Source of the DNA: JAGORM01 sp050255815
Lineage (GTDB): Bacteria; Patescibacteriota; Microgenomatia; Levybacterales; GWA1-39-11
Length of the DNA: 8,358 nucleotides
Direction of reading: 5' to 3'
NCBI GenBank assembly: GCA_050255815.1
Contig: JBLMVJ010000001.1
Coordinates: 1-8,358, forward strand
The position numbers and the translations under genes are program-made. The notes beneath the pieces were generated by a model that saw nothing but the letters and a program-made list of their open reading frames with translations, searched no databases and had not been told where the DNA came from. Position 1 is the first letter of the stretch. The number at the start of each line of letters is the position of its first letter. Positions 1-5,535 of this stretch are shown here, piece by piece.

Positions 1-85
1 TCATGGGAACAGTTAATTCCGCATCTTTATTACCCGGAGTGGTCCGGTCAACTGCTATAGCACGCGCTTCACAATTTTTTAACAC
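1..85 (-). CDS. Possible 5' end of an unidentified protein, cut by the window edge
   Basis: A minus-strand frame opens after a TAA at 97-95, has a GTG at 85-83 and stays open to base 1, giving about 28 residues that include ARAIAVDRTTPGNKDAELTV. The composition (charged, balanced, no low-complexity runs) looks like real protein, and a perfect TATAAT lies 8 bases before the GTG, which would suit a leaderless or near-leaderless start. I do not recognise the family. The opposite strand is also open over the same bases as an upstream extension of the secreted-protein gene, so the frame could be accidental. If real, it is divergent from that gene. Confidence 0.22.
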   Translation of the reverse strand, partial: MLKNCEARAIAVDRTTPGNKDAELTVPM

Positions 86-93
86 AAGTGAAA

Positions 94-121
94 ATTATAG
101 CGGATCTGCAAAAAAATGCAA
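94..121 (-). promoter_or_regulatory. Candidate minus-strand promoter (TTGCAT-16-TATAAT)
   Basis: On the minus strand TATAAT occupies 99-94, a perfect -10 consensus, with TTGCAT at 121-116 as a weak -35 (three of six consensus bases) at 16-base spacing. The expected start of transcription is near base 87, just before the GTG at 85-83. The -10 match could be chance in AT-rich spacer DNA. Confidence 0.3.
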
Positions 122-158
122 TGTTTTTACCCGGACTGCTTATTTGGTAGTTTCTTAC

Positions 159-193
159 TTGACTGGTTTTCTCAACAGGAGTACGGTTAATAT
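159..193 (+). promoter_or_regulatory. Candidate promoter of the secreted-protein gene
   Basis: TTGACT at 159-164 is five of six bases of the -35 consensus. TACGGT at 182-187 sits 17 bases downstream as a weak -10, and a better-looking TAATAT at 188-193 is 23 bases downstream, which is too far for the same -35. Either choice leaves a short leader of about 25-35 bases containing the strong ribosome binding site. The call rests on position and the -35 match only. Confidence 0.27.
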
Positions 194-210
194 GCAAGGA
201 TTTTTCAGGA

Positions 211-220
211 AGGGAGGTGA
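211..220 (+). promoter_or_regulatory. Strong Shine-Dalgarno site deciding the start at 225
   Basis: AGGGAGGTGA ends four bases before the ATG at 225 and contains GGAGGTGA, complementary to the usual 3' end of 16S rRNA. This fixes the start of the secreted protein at 225 and not at the upstream in-frame ATG at 3. It stands out because most other genes in the window have no such site. Confidence 0.75.
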
Positions 221-224
221 TTTT

Positions 225-923
225 ATGAAAAAACTATTCTTAGTGGTATTTTTATTCGTATTTATGGTAATTGCCTTGGTGGTTTCCTCAAATGCGTCTG
301 CTGATGATAAACCTAGCCATAGAGACAATAATGACAACAGGGGTAACAGCAGCTTAAATGCTGATAGTGAATTAACTAAATCTGCTTGTGGCAAGCGTTT
401 AGGCAATCCTGTAATTGACGTAACACAAAAAGTCCAAAATGATGCTGATTCCGGACAAGCTGGCAACTATTGGGCATTTGATTATTACATCCGTCACATT
501 AAGGTTTGGCAAACTGCAACCGGTACGGAAGAGTCTCCAAATACGTATTGCGCGATTGTGAAATATGATGGAAGGTTTTACGCAATACCCGGACAGGCAG
601 GTCCCGGAAGTACATCATTATCCGGACCACTTATTAACACAAACACGAATGAACCGGTAAACGGGGATATGTCAGGCGGAAGAAGAGCTACTATTACAGG
701 TACGCTCAAATCATCTCCTGCATGGACAATGAACGGAAATGTTGGCACAACAAATTACCAGTGCGATATCTCAGGGAATTGCCCGGGAGTCATCTCTTGG
801 CCAGGTCAATATTTTGACGCAGGCTACAGCTATAACGATGACTGGTGGGGATGGATCTATAAAGCTGGATCCCATGGAACGTGGATTAATGCTATTTCCG
901 GAAATTCCGGAAATATTTTGTAA
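225..923 (+). CDS. Secreted protein of unknown function, four cysteines
   Basis: The protein has 232 residues. Residues 1-26 form a classic signal peptide: two lysines, a hydrophobic run from L4 to V20, then the AxA cleavage site A24-S25-A26. The mature protein begins with an Asp/Asn/Ser-rich linker (27-53) followed by a compact domain with C55, C109, C180 and C186, which could form two disulfides outside the cell. Aromatic, glycine-rich motifs include GNYWAFDYYIR (80-90), YCAIVKY (108-114), GGRRATITGTL (151-161) and the C-terminal WWGWIYKAG (207-215). No lipobox, LPxTG motif or C-terminal membrane anchor is seen, so it is probably released or held non-covalently. From memory, similar motif combinations occur in unnamed secreted proteins of Patescibacteria, but I could not check this. 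The gene stands alone, with its own leader and terminator, convergent with recO. No enzymatic function can be assigned; a beta-rich adhesive or carbohydrate-binding role is a guess. Confidence 0.85.
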   Translation: MKKLFLVVFLFVFMVIALVVSSNASADDKPSHRDNNDNRGNSSLNADSELTKSACGKRLGNPVIDVTQKVQNDADSGQAGNYWAFDYYIRHIKVWQTATGTEESPNTYCAIVKYDGRFYAIPGQAGPGSTSLSGPLINTNTNEPVNGDMSGGRRATITGTLKSSPAWTMNGNVGTTNYQCDISGNCPGVISWPGQYFDAGYSYNDDWWGWIYKAGSHGTWINAISGNSGNIL

Positions 924-933
924 AAAGTTGCAA

Positions 934-970
934 AACAAAAAGCCTTCCTTTCACGGGGAGGTTTTTTGTT
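934..970. terminator. Intrinsic terminator between convergent genes, probably bidirectional
   Basis: Bases 934-949 pair with 955-970 around a five-base loop, giving a 16-bp stem with only a few G-U pairs. The arms are A-rich on the left (AACAAAAA) and T-rich on the right (TTTTTTGTT), with a CCTTCC/GGGGAGG core. Read on the plus strand it ends in a T tract 11 bases after the stop codon of the secreted-protein gene. Read on the minus strand it also ends in a T-rich run (CTTTTTGTTTTG), 30 bases beyond the recO stop, so it could end both convergent transcripts. Confidence 0.72.
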
Positions 971-975
971 GGTTT

Positions 976-1026
976 AGAAGAATTCTGAAGATCTTATCTT
1001 CAGAAGAATTCTGAAGACCTTATCTT
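976..1026. repeat. 25-bp tandem duplication across the recO 3' end
   Basis: Bases 976-1000 and 1002-1026 are two 25-bp copies that differ at one position (T at 992 versus C at 1018) and are separated by the single base C1001. The right-hand copy encodes the last eight residues of RecO; the left-hand copy lies just after the stop codon. The 26-base period puts the spare copy out of frame with recO. Confidence 0.95.
983..1005. other. Perfect 10-bp hairpin over the recO stop codon
   Basis: TTCTGAAGAT (983-992) is the exact reverse complement of ATCTTCAGAA (996-1005), with a three-base loop. The hairpin spans the junction of the 25-bp duplication and contains the recO stop codon (1002-1000) in one arm. 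In the recO mRNA the stem is followed by UUCUUCU, so it might assist termination or protect the 3' end, although the hairpin at 934-970 is the better terminator. Confidence 0.6.
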
Positions 1027-1536
1027 GCGCTCCATCACGCTTTCCGTGAAGTGCGCCACATCTGCAGCATCTATAAACGCGCGGTTTGCATCCCAATATC
1101 CTAACAGGGATAACAATTTCACCTGAAAAGACTGCACCGCAAGACCGTAAGACGTATTCCCCATCCCCGCCAGCGTTTTATCCACCAGACTAAACACTTC
1201 TTCCTGTCTCTGGTTTACCGGACACAAGACTGAAACCAGCTCACAAATAGTAAACAACACCTTCATACTTTCCAGGGTGTTTTTTAAGGTGGCATGGGTT
1301 TCTACTAATCTGGTTTCCGTAAGGACCAGCCGGGAGTTTTGGGTTTTGCCTACGGCCTGAAAGGAAATTTTATTAAGCAGCTCCAACTGGGGAGAACGGC
1401 GTGAAGAAAGTTTCCGGACGCCTTTTGCCAGGACATCTATCTTCCCGTTATTCTGCGTCAGGATGGTGATATATCTGTCTGCCTCAGAGATATTAACCCG
1501 TTTGATTATGTAGCCTGTATCTTTTAAATAGTACAT
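1000..1536 (-). CDS. recO: DNA repair protein RecO, short form without zinc finger
   Basis: RecO binds single- and double-stranded DNA and, with RecR, loads RecA onto SSB-coated DNA in recombinational repair. Residues 1-80 fit the N-terminal OB fold (GYIIKR, then ITILTQNNGKIDVLAKGVRK at 23-42, with basic SSRR at 44-47). Residues 84-146 fit the helical C-terminal domain, ending in FQVKLLSLLGY. At 178 residues it is well below the roughly 240-250 of many bacterial RecO proteins: the segment that carries the CxxC...CxxC zinc finger in many homologues is absent, and a short helix ending ERKIRSSEFF follows directly. That terminal motif looks like a natural end, so I read it as a compact form and not a truncation. 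The ATG at 1536 lies two bases after the DUF4012 stop codon and has no clear ribosome binding site, so translation is probably coupled. Confidence 0.87.
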   Translation of the reverse strand: MYYLKDTGYIIKRVNISEADRYITILTQNNGKIDVLAKGVRKLSSRRSPQLELLNKISFQAVGKTQNSRLVLTETRLVETHATLKNTLESMKVLFTICELVSVLCPVNQRQEEVFSLVDKTLAGMGNTSYGLAVQSFQVKLLSLLGYWDANRAFIDAADVAHFTESVMERKIRSSEFF

Positions 1537-1538
1537 GC

Positions 1539-3503
1539 TTAGCGCACCGGAATCTGCAATTCCACATCTGTATCCAGGTTAAATGAGTCTATTTGGTTCC
1601 CGTTCACGTAAATTTGGTACGGGATCTTAGCGGTTCCGGGCTGCTTTTGGATCAAAAGCGGCATAGTCTTAGACGTTACCTTAAACGGCAGTTTATAGGT
1701 ATAGATAATCTTTGCGGAGCCCAGCGGGTTTACCGTCATGAACGCCTCAAAGTCTGTTTTACCCAGGTCTTTTTTAGTCTCCACTTTCACTTCAGACCCT
1801 TTGGAAGAAACCAGCGTGGAATCCGTAGGTACATAAATGCGCTGGAAGTTTCTCAGCGTTGCGTTCAGGCACAGCTCCCCGTGCTCTAAATTACAGTCAG
1901 AGTACGGCTGCGGATTTTTGTAGGAAATAGTAAGCGTTTTGGTAATTTCACCGGTAGATGAAATGTCATATTCCATTTTCACGCTCTGCTGGACAAACAG
2001 GTTAGATTTAGCACCGCCAAAGTTAGCATCATTAATATGCAGGTAGTCTCCCTGGAAATCCCTAATTCTACCGGCCCAATTCAGGGCTTCTATACCTTTC
2101 TGCGCATCAGAGTCTAAGAGGTAGAACATGATATGTTTTTGCTGGGCATCAGCAACAGCCGCCTGCATAAGCTTCCCCCAGTACAGCTTAGGAGAAGAGG
2201 ATAGGGTTTTCTGCAGGATGGCAAATAAAAGATCCGCCAGGAGTCCCTTCCGGTTGCTCTTAATATAATTTACGGGCTTGGTAGTATTATCCTCTAAAAC
2301 GAACACTGCCTGCGGACAATTGCACCGCGGGTCATTCTGGGAATTAAAAGTAAGGCCGCCGGCCTGCACTTCTCCCAGCACGTCCAGAATAGAAATCAGA
2401 AAATGGGTGTCTATAGAAATAATCCCGTTAATGTTTGTTTTCTGGGAAGACGTCTGGTACATGCTGTAAAACGTCTTCATGGACTCTATAAAATCAGGGG
2501 AAAGGTTACTGTCCCGGATATTAAAGTCATATACTTTTGGCAGATATTTCAGGATAATTTCCGGCGCACGCTGATGGGACGGCAATGAATCATCAAGTGA
2601 ATAAATGTCTGATGCTTTATCCACATGGATAATTCCCTGCTCTACCCTAAACACGGCGTAAAACGTCATAAACCCGCCGGTAGGCCGCTGCTCTTTATCA
2701 TTCTGGAAGATAATGAGATACTTTTTCTCTGAGGTGTCCCCTAATAACTCCGGCAGCAGTTTAATCAGGGGCTTTCCTTCCTGCACTGCAACTACCGCAC
2801 CGTCTACAAATACTTTCATATTCTGCAGCTGGTCATGCACCTTTGCCAACGCAAAAATAGGAGGATATCGGTTGGGGTTTACTTTATCCGTATCTGCCTT
2901 TGCCGCGGTTATTTCCTGCTCTATAGTGTCTATTTTTGGCACCACTTTACTCATACTATTGATAGCCAGCTTAATACGGTCTTCTGCGGAACCACCCGCA
3001 AAACTTTTGTCCCCTTTCAGGCCTAATACGTCAGCGTACGGGATCAGGGAATCTGTTGCTATAACTGCCGCATTCACCCCGTGGGAGGCCGCATCTGTGA
3101 GGTTTTTTGCGTCATTATAGTATCCGCCCAAAAATGGAATATACCCGGTGAAAGCAAGAGGCACCAGGTCTTTTTTCAGAATAGTTATATCTGTCCCGGT
3201 TTTCACCAGCTCATCCTTTGCCAGGACCACGTTTTGGGCCTTCACGGCATCATATGCCACCTTTGCCTGGGCATAGGTCTTTTTAAAATCAGCCATGATA
3301 ATAAAGAGGTTATAGATAATAAAGAGGATAACCAGGACTAGAAAGCCTACTACCCCGGCAATAATCTTAGATTTTCTGGATGTAAAAAGGCGGGTTCTGC
3401 GTTTTTTCATAAGGCGTTGGGGATCTGCTGCTGGTTGATATCTCCTTATATTTTGGTGACTGTTGACATTAATCTTCCGGAAGGCATCTTCTGCTACAAC
3501 CAT
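1539..3503 (-). CDS. DUF4012 family membrane protein with large extracellular domain
   Basis: The product has 654 residues from the ATG at 3503. A basic cytoplasmic tail (about 1-45, with KKRRTR) is followed by one membrane helix at about 47-70 and a large outer domain. The signature of DUF4012 is clear: YLIIFQND followed by N268-x-x-E271-x-R273-P-T-G-G-F278, then DIYSLDD, and later ISIDTHFLISILDVLGEV. Cysteines C394, C396, C537 and C545 lie outside the membrane and could form disulfides. The C-terminal part (about 500-654) looks beta-rich, with RIYVPTDS and a YTYKLPF segment. The family has no established biochemical role; its members often lie in polysaccharide gene clusters, as here, so a late step in glycan export or attachment is an inference. 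A TTG at 3539 would add 12 hydrophobic residues; I prefer the ATG because the true membrane helix follows and a promoter-like sequence points to it. The gene runs directly into recO. Confidence 0.88.
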   Translation of the reverse strand: MVVAEDAFRKINVNSHQNIRRYQPAADPQRLMKKRRTRLFTSRKSKIIAGVVGFLVLVILFIIYNLFIIMADFKKTYAQAKVAYDAVKAQNVVLAKDELVKTGTDITILKKDLVPLAFTGYIPFLGGYYNDAKNLTDAASHGVNAAVIATDSLIPYADVLGLKGDKSFAGGSAEDRIKLAINSMSKVVPKIDTIEQEITAAKADTDKVNPNRYPPIFALAKVHDQLQNMKVFVDGAVVAVQEGKPLIKLLPELLGDTSEKKYLIIFQNDKEQRPTGGFMTFYAVFRVEQGIIHVDKASDIYSLDDSLPSHQRAPEIILKYLPKVYDFNIRDSNLSPDFIESMKTFYSMYQTSSQKTNINGIISIDTHFLISILDVLGEVQAGGLTFNSQNDPRCNCPQAVFVLEDNTTKPVNYIKSNRKGLLADLLFAILQKTLSSSPKLYWGKLMQAAVADAQQKHIMFYLLDSDAQKGIEALNWAGRIRDFQGDYLHINDANFGGAKSNLFVQQSVKMEYDISSTGEITKTLTISYKNPQPYSDCNLEHGELCLNATLRNFQRIYVPTDSTLVSSKGSEVKVETKKDLGKTDFEAFMTVNPLGSAKIIYTYKLPFKVTSKTMPLLIQKQPGTAKIPYQIYVNGNQIDSFNLDTDVELQIPVR

Positions 3504-3509
3504 TATTAG

Positions 3510-3539
3510 ATTAAACCATAAATTCAGGAAAAAAATCAA
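3510..3539 (-). promoter_or_regulatory. Candidate promoter for DUF4012-recO, leaderless
   Basis: On the minus strand TTGATT (3539-3534) and TTTAAT (3515-3510) are separated by 18 bases and match the -35 and -10 consensus at four and five of six bases. The start of transcription would fall at or next to the A of the ATG at 3503, which would explain the lack of a ribosome binding site. It also supports 3503 over the TTG at 3539, since that TTG would be the -35 element itself. Confidence 0.37.
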
Positions 3540-3553
3540 GTTTAGAGAGAAAA

Positions 3554-3637
3554 ACAGAGAAGATATAGGATATAAGAAATAAGATATAGGAAAGGAAATT
3601 CTTAAATCCTAAGTCTTAGATCTTAAATCTCAAGATA
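3554..3637. repeat. Degenerate period-7 block (RGATATA then TARATCT)
   Basis: Twelve consecutive heptads can be read in one phase. From 3561 the units are AGATATA, GGATATA, AGAAATA, AGATATA and GGAAAGG; after AAATTCT at 3596 they become TAAATCC, TAAGTCT, TAGATCT and TAAATCT (3603-3630), then CAAGATA. The first unit (ACAGAGA at 3554) is weak. The block sits upstream of the DUF4012 gene in a non-coding spacer. The units differ from the GTA-N4 heptads nearby but keep the same seven-base period. Confidence 0.7.
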
Positions 3638-3671
3638 TTGTTAAGGAATTATTACCACGAACCAAGAACTT

Positions 3672-3707
3672 AGGCCCGCAGGCGAAGCCGAGGACCGCAA
3701 GCTTGGC
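3672..3707. repeat. GC-rich direct repeat and small stem in the spacer
   Basis: AGGCCCGCAGGC (3672-3683) recurs as AGGACCGCAAGC (3691-3702), 19 bases apart and alike at 10 of 12 positions. GCCGAG (3687-3692) can pair with CTTGGC (3702-3707) around a nine-base loop. It is a GC-rich island inside an AT-rich spacer and lies between the two heptad blocks. No T run follows on either strand, so it does not look like an intrinsic terminator. Its function is unknown. Confidence 0.45.
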
Positions 3708-3726
3708 TTATGAACCAACTAATCTC

Positions 3727-3810
3727 TCTATACTGAATACTGAATACTGAATACTCAATACTCAATACTTGATACCTACTACCTGCTACGAGCCACCTGC
3801 TACACGCTAC
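3727..3810 (-). repeat. GTA-N4 heptanucleotide array, 12 units, overlapping a stop codon
   Basis: Read on the minus strand, twelve units of exactly seven bases follow one another. All but one begin with GTA (the exception is GTGGCTC). The five units nearest the sugar transferase are mostly GTAG-type (GTAGCGT, GTAGCAG twice, GTAGTAG). The seven distal ones are GTAT-type (GTATTCA three times, GTATTGA twice, GTATCAA, GTATAGA). The first GTA overlaps the TAG stop of the sugar transferase gene at 3809-3807, so the array begins in its 3' end and fills the start of its 3' untranslated region. Units drift gradually along the array, as expected of slippage or unequal exchange followed by mutation. Confidence 0.88.
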
Positions 3811-4445
3811 AATGCTCCTTTTGCTGAAAGCATGGCTTCCGGGGTTTTGAGGATAATCCACATATCATACAGCATGGATTTCTTACTGGCGTACTCTGCG
3901 TCCATTTTAATACGTTTGTCAAAGTTAATCTGGGACCTGCCGGAGACCTGCCACAGACCGGTAATACCGGGTTTTACGGAAAGCACCACTTTCACGTCCG
4001 GTTTAGTTGCCGGGTATTTATTCTGCTGGTAGTTTAGCTCATCTGCATAATAGGCGCGCGGTCCCACCAGGCTCATATCCCCTTTTAACACATTCAAAAA
4101 CTGGGGAATTTCATCAAAAGAATATTTGCGGATAAAATGTCCCACCCGGGTTATCCGCGGGTCATTTTTCAGTTTAAAACCGCTCTTTTTATACTCCTCA
4201 AACAACTTTTTATACTTAGGGTCCGTGGATAGTATTTCATATGCGTTTTCAACCATAGAACGGAATTTATACATCCTGAAAAGCCTGCCATCCTGCCCTA
4301 CGCGCATAGGAGTATCAGCAAAAATAGGCCCTCTGGAATCCAGTTTTATAGCAATAGCCGTAAGGATAAATACCGGAGAGAAAATTGCCAATAGAAGTAA
4401 GGAAGAAAAAATATCAAAAACTCTTTTTACAGATGAGTACATCAT
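3807..4445 (-). CDS. Sugar-phosphate transferase, PglC/WbaP-type monotopic phosphoglycosyltransferase
   Basis: This enzyme moves a sugar-1-phosphate from a nucleotide sugar to undecaprenyl phosphate, the first membrane step of glycan assembly. At 212 residues it is the short PglC-like form, without the extra membrane helices and CoA-binding-like domain of full WbaP proteins. Residues 10-34 form the hydrophobic re-entrant helix, with the helix-breaking S23-P24. IKLDSRGPIF (33-42) and MYKFRSM (58-64) follow, then NDPRITRVG (94-102). The catalytic Asp-Glu pair is D111-E112 in FDEIPQ, followed by NVLKGDMSLVGPR (118-130) and KPGITGLWQVSGRS (158-171). The residue after VGPR is Ala where many relatives have Pro. 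The sugar used cannot be read from the sequence. It starts seven bases after manC at tandem ATGs (4445 and 4442) without a good ribosome binding site, so it is probably translated by coupling. Its stop codon lies inside the heptad array. Confidence 0.93.
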   Translation of the reverse strand: MMYSSVKRVFDIFSSLLLLAIFSPVFILTAIAIKLDSRGPIFADTPMRVGQDGRLFRMYKFRSMVENAYEILSTDPKYKKLFEEYKKSGFKLKNDPRITRVGHFIRKYSFDEIPQFLNVLKGDMSLVGPRAYYADELNYQQNKYPATKPDVKVVLSVKPGITGLWQVSGRSQINFDKRIKMDAEYASKKSMLYDMWIILKTPEAMLSAKGAL

Positions 4446-4452
4446 AAGCTCG

Positions 4453-5535
4453 CTAAGTCAGGTGGTCATGCTCCGTACCGGACAGGCTTTCCACCAGCTT
4501 CTTAATTTTGGGGACAGAAGTTTTAGGACAGACTAATAATACATCCGGCGTATTAATAACCAGCATCTCTGAAAGGTCTATTCCCACCACTAATTGCTTT
4601 GTATAGTTATATACTAATGTATCCCGTGAAGATTCTATCAGTACATTCCCTTTGGTGACGTTATCATCTTCATTTTGTGAAAGCGCCTCTTTTAATTGTT
4701 CCCATGCGCCTATATCACTCCACCCAAAATCTGCACCTATCACATACCCGTCACCCGGGCCCATTTTTTCCAGTATTAAATTATCAAATGCAATTTTCTC
4801 AAAGGTAGGGAAGATTTTAGTAAGCTTTTTCTCATATGACTTGGTCCCCCACGCTGCTGCAATTTCAGAAAGTCCTGCGTGCATATCCGGTGCATATTTT
4901 TTGTAAAGGGACATGAGGTATGACGGGGTAGTCGCAAAATAACCGGGGTTCCATGCATGTTTTGCGCTCTTATGGAATTCCCGCGCTTTCTCCAGAGTTG
5001 GCCGGTAATGAAGGCTATTAAAGTCATAAATAACATGGCCATTCAGGTCCCCGGTTTTCTTGCCAAATTCTATCCAACCCAGATTTTGCGCGGCAAGCCG
5101 TGACTTCTGGCCTATAAACACTATCTTCTCCGGCTGGCCTTTCAGCACTTCACCCGCAGTCATCAGAATACTGCGGAACATATCTTCATTTTTTACCATG
5201 TGGTCAGACCAGAGGATAATAAACGGCTCATCAGGAGAAATTCTTTCCAGTATTGCTGCTACCAGCCCTACGGCAGCGCCAACATCCCTCATTTCCGGCT
5301 CTAGGATAAAGTTTTGTTCCGGGATTTCTGACAGCTGTTTCTTAAGGATGTCTCCGTAACGCTGACCGGAAGAAATGAAAATATTCTCAAATTTTATAAT
5401 AGGGGACACGCGGTCAACCGCTAGCTGCAGTGTGGATTTATCTCCAACTATTTTTTCAAACTGTTTTGGGGTGTTCTTCCGTGATAACGGCCAAAGCCTG
5501 GTCCCTACTCCCCCCGCAAATATAACGGCCTTCAC
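4453..5535 (-). CDS. manC: Mannose-1-phosphate guanylyltransferase
   Basis: The enzyme makes GDP-mannose from GTP and mannose-1-phosphate in the cytoplasm and so supplies donor sugar to the neighbouring glycosyltransferases. At 360 residues it is the single-domain type, without the C-terminal isomerase domain of AlgA-like proteins. The nucleotide-binding signature GGVGTRLWPLSR (8-19) and PKQF (23-26) are intact. Later landmarks are LEPEMRD, SDHM, WNPGYF, AFDNLILEK and the strong FGWSDIGAW, ending with LVINTPDVLLV. Some motifs depart from the usual ones: WSDH replaces PADH, and RDVGAAVG replaces the usual RDTAPAI-like stretch. A related nucleotidyltransferase with another sugar substrate is therefore possible, but ManC is much the best fit. 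The start is a GTG that overlaps the TGA of the upstream GT4 gene by four bases (GTGA), with AAGGAGG 12 bases before it. Confidence 0.88.
   Translation of the reverse strand: MKAVIFAGGVGTRLWPLSRKNTPKQFEKIVGDKSTLQLAVDRVSPIIKFENIFISSGQRYGDILKKQLSEIPEQNFILEPEMRDVGAAVGLVAAILERISPDEPFIILWSDHMVKNEDMFRSILMTAGEVLKGQPEKIVFIGQKSRLAAQNLGWIEFGKKTGDLNGHVIYDFNSLHYRPTLEKAREFHKSAKHAWNPGYFATTPSYLMSLYKKYAPDMHAGLSEIAAAWGTKSYEKKLTKIFPTFEKIAFDNLILEKMGPGDGYVIGADFGWSDIGAWEQLKEALSQNEDDNVTKGNVLIESSRDTLVYNYTKQLVVGIDLSEMLVINTPDVLLVCPKTSVPKIKKLVESLSGTEHDHLT

Noticed and set aside
3..923. A 306-residue version of the secreted protein starting at ATG 3
   Set aside because: The first 74 residues have no signal peptide or domain character, and a near-perfect Shine-Dalgarno site plus signal peptide mark the ATG at 225 as the start.
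739..1014. A plus-strand frame of 91 residues
   Set aside because: It overlaps the end of the secreted-protein gene in another frame and then runs through the terminator hairpin and the 25-bp repeat.
2713..3120. A plus-strand frame of 135 residues
   Set aside because: It lies wholly antisense to the DUF4012 coding region, has no ribosome binding site and no recognisable motif.
1539..3539. DUF4012 protein starting at TTG 3539
   Set aside because: It adds a second hydrophobic stretch before the basic tail, lacks a ribosome binding site, and the TTG fits better as part of a -35 element; 3503 is preferred but not proven.
3727..3810. CRISPR array
   Set aside because: The units are seven bases with no spacers, far shorter than CRISPR repeats, and no cas gene is nearby.
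3670..3861. A small minus-strand protein of 63 residues through the heptad array
   Set aside because: Its Ser/Tyr/Gln-rich repeats are the translation of the heptads, and it runs out of phase over the end of the sugar transferase gene.
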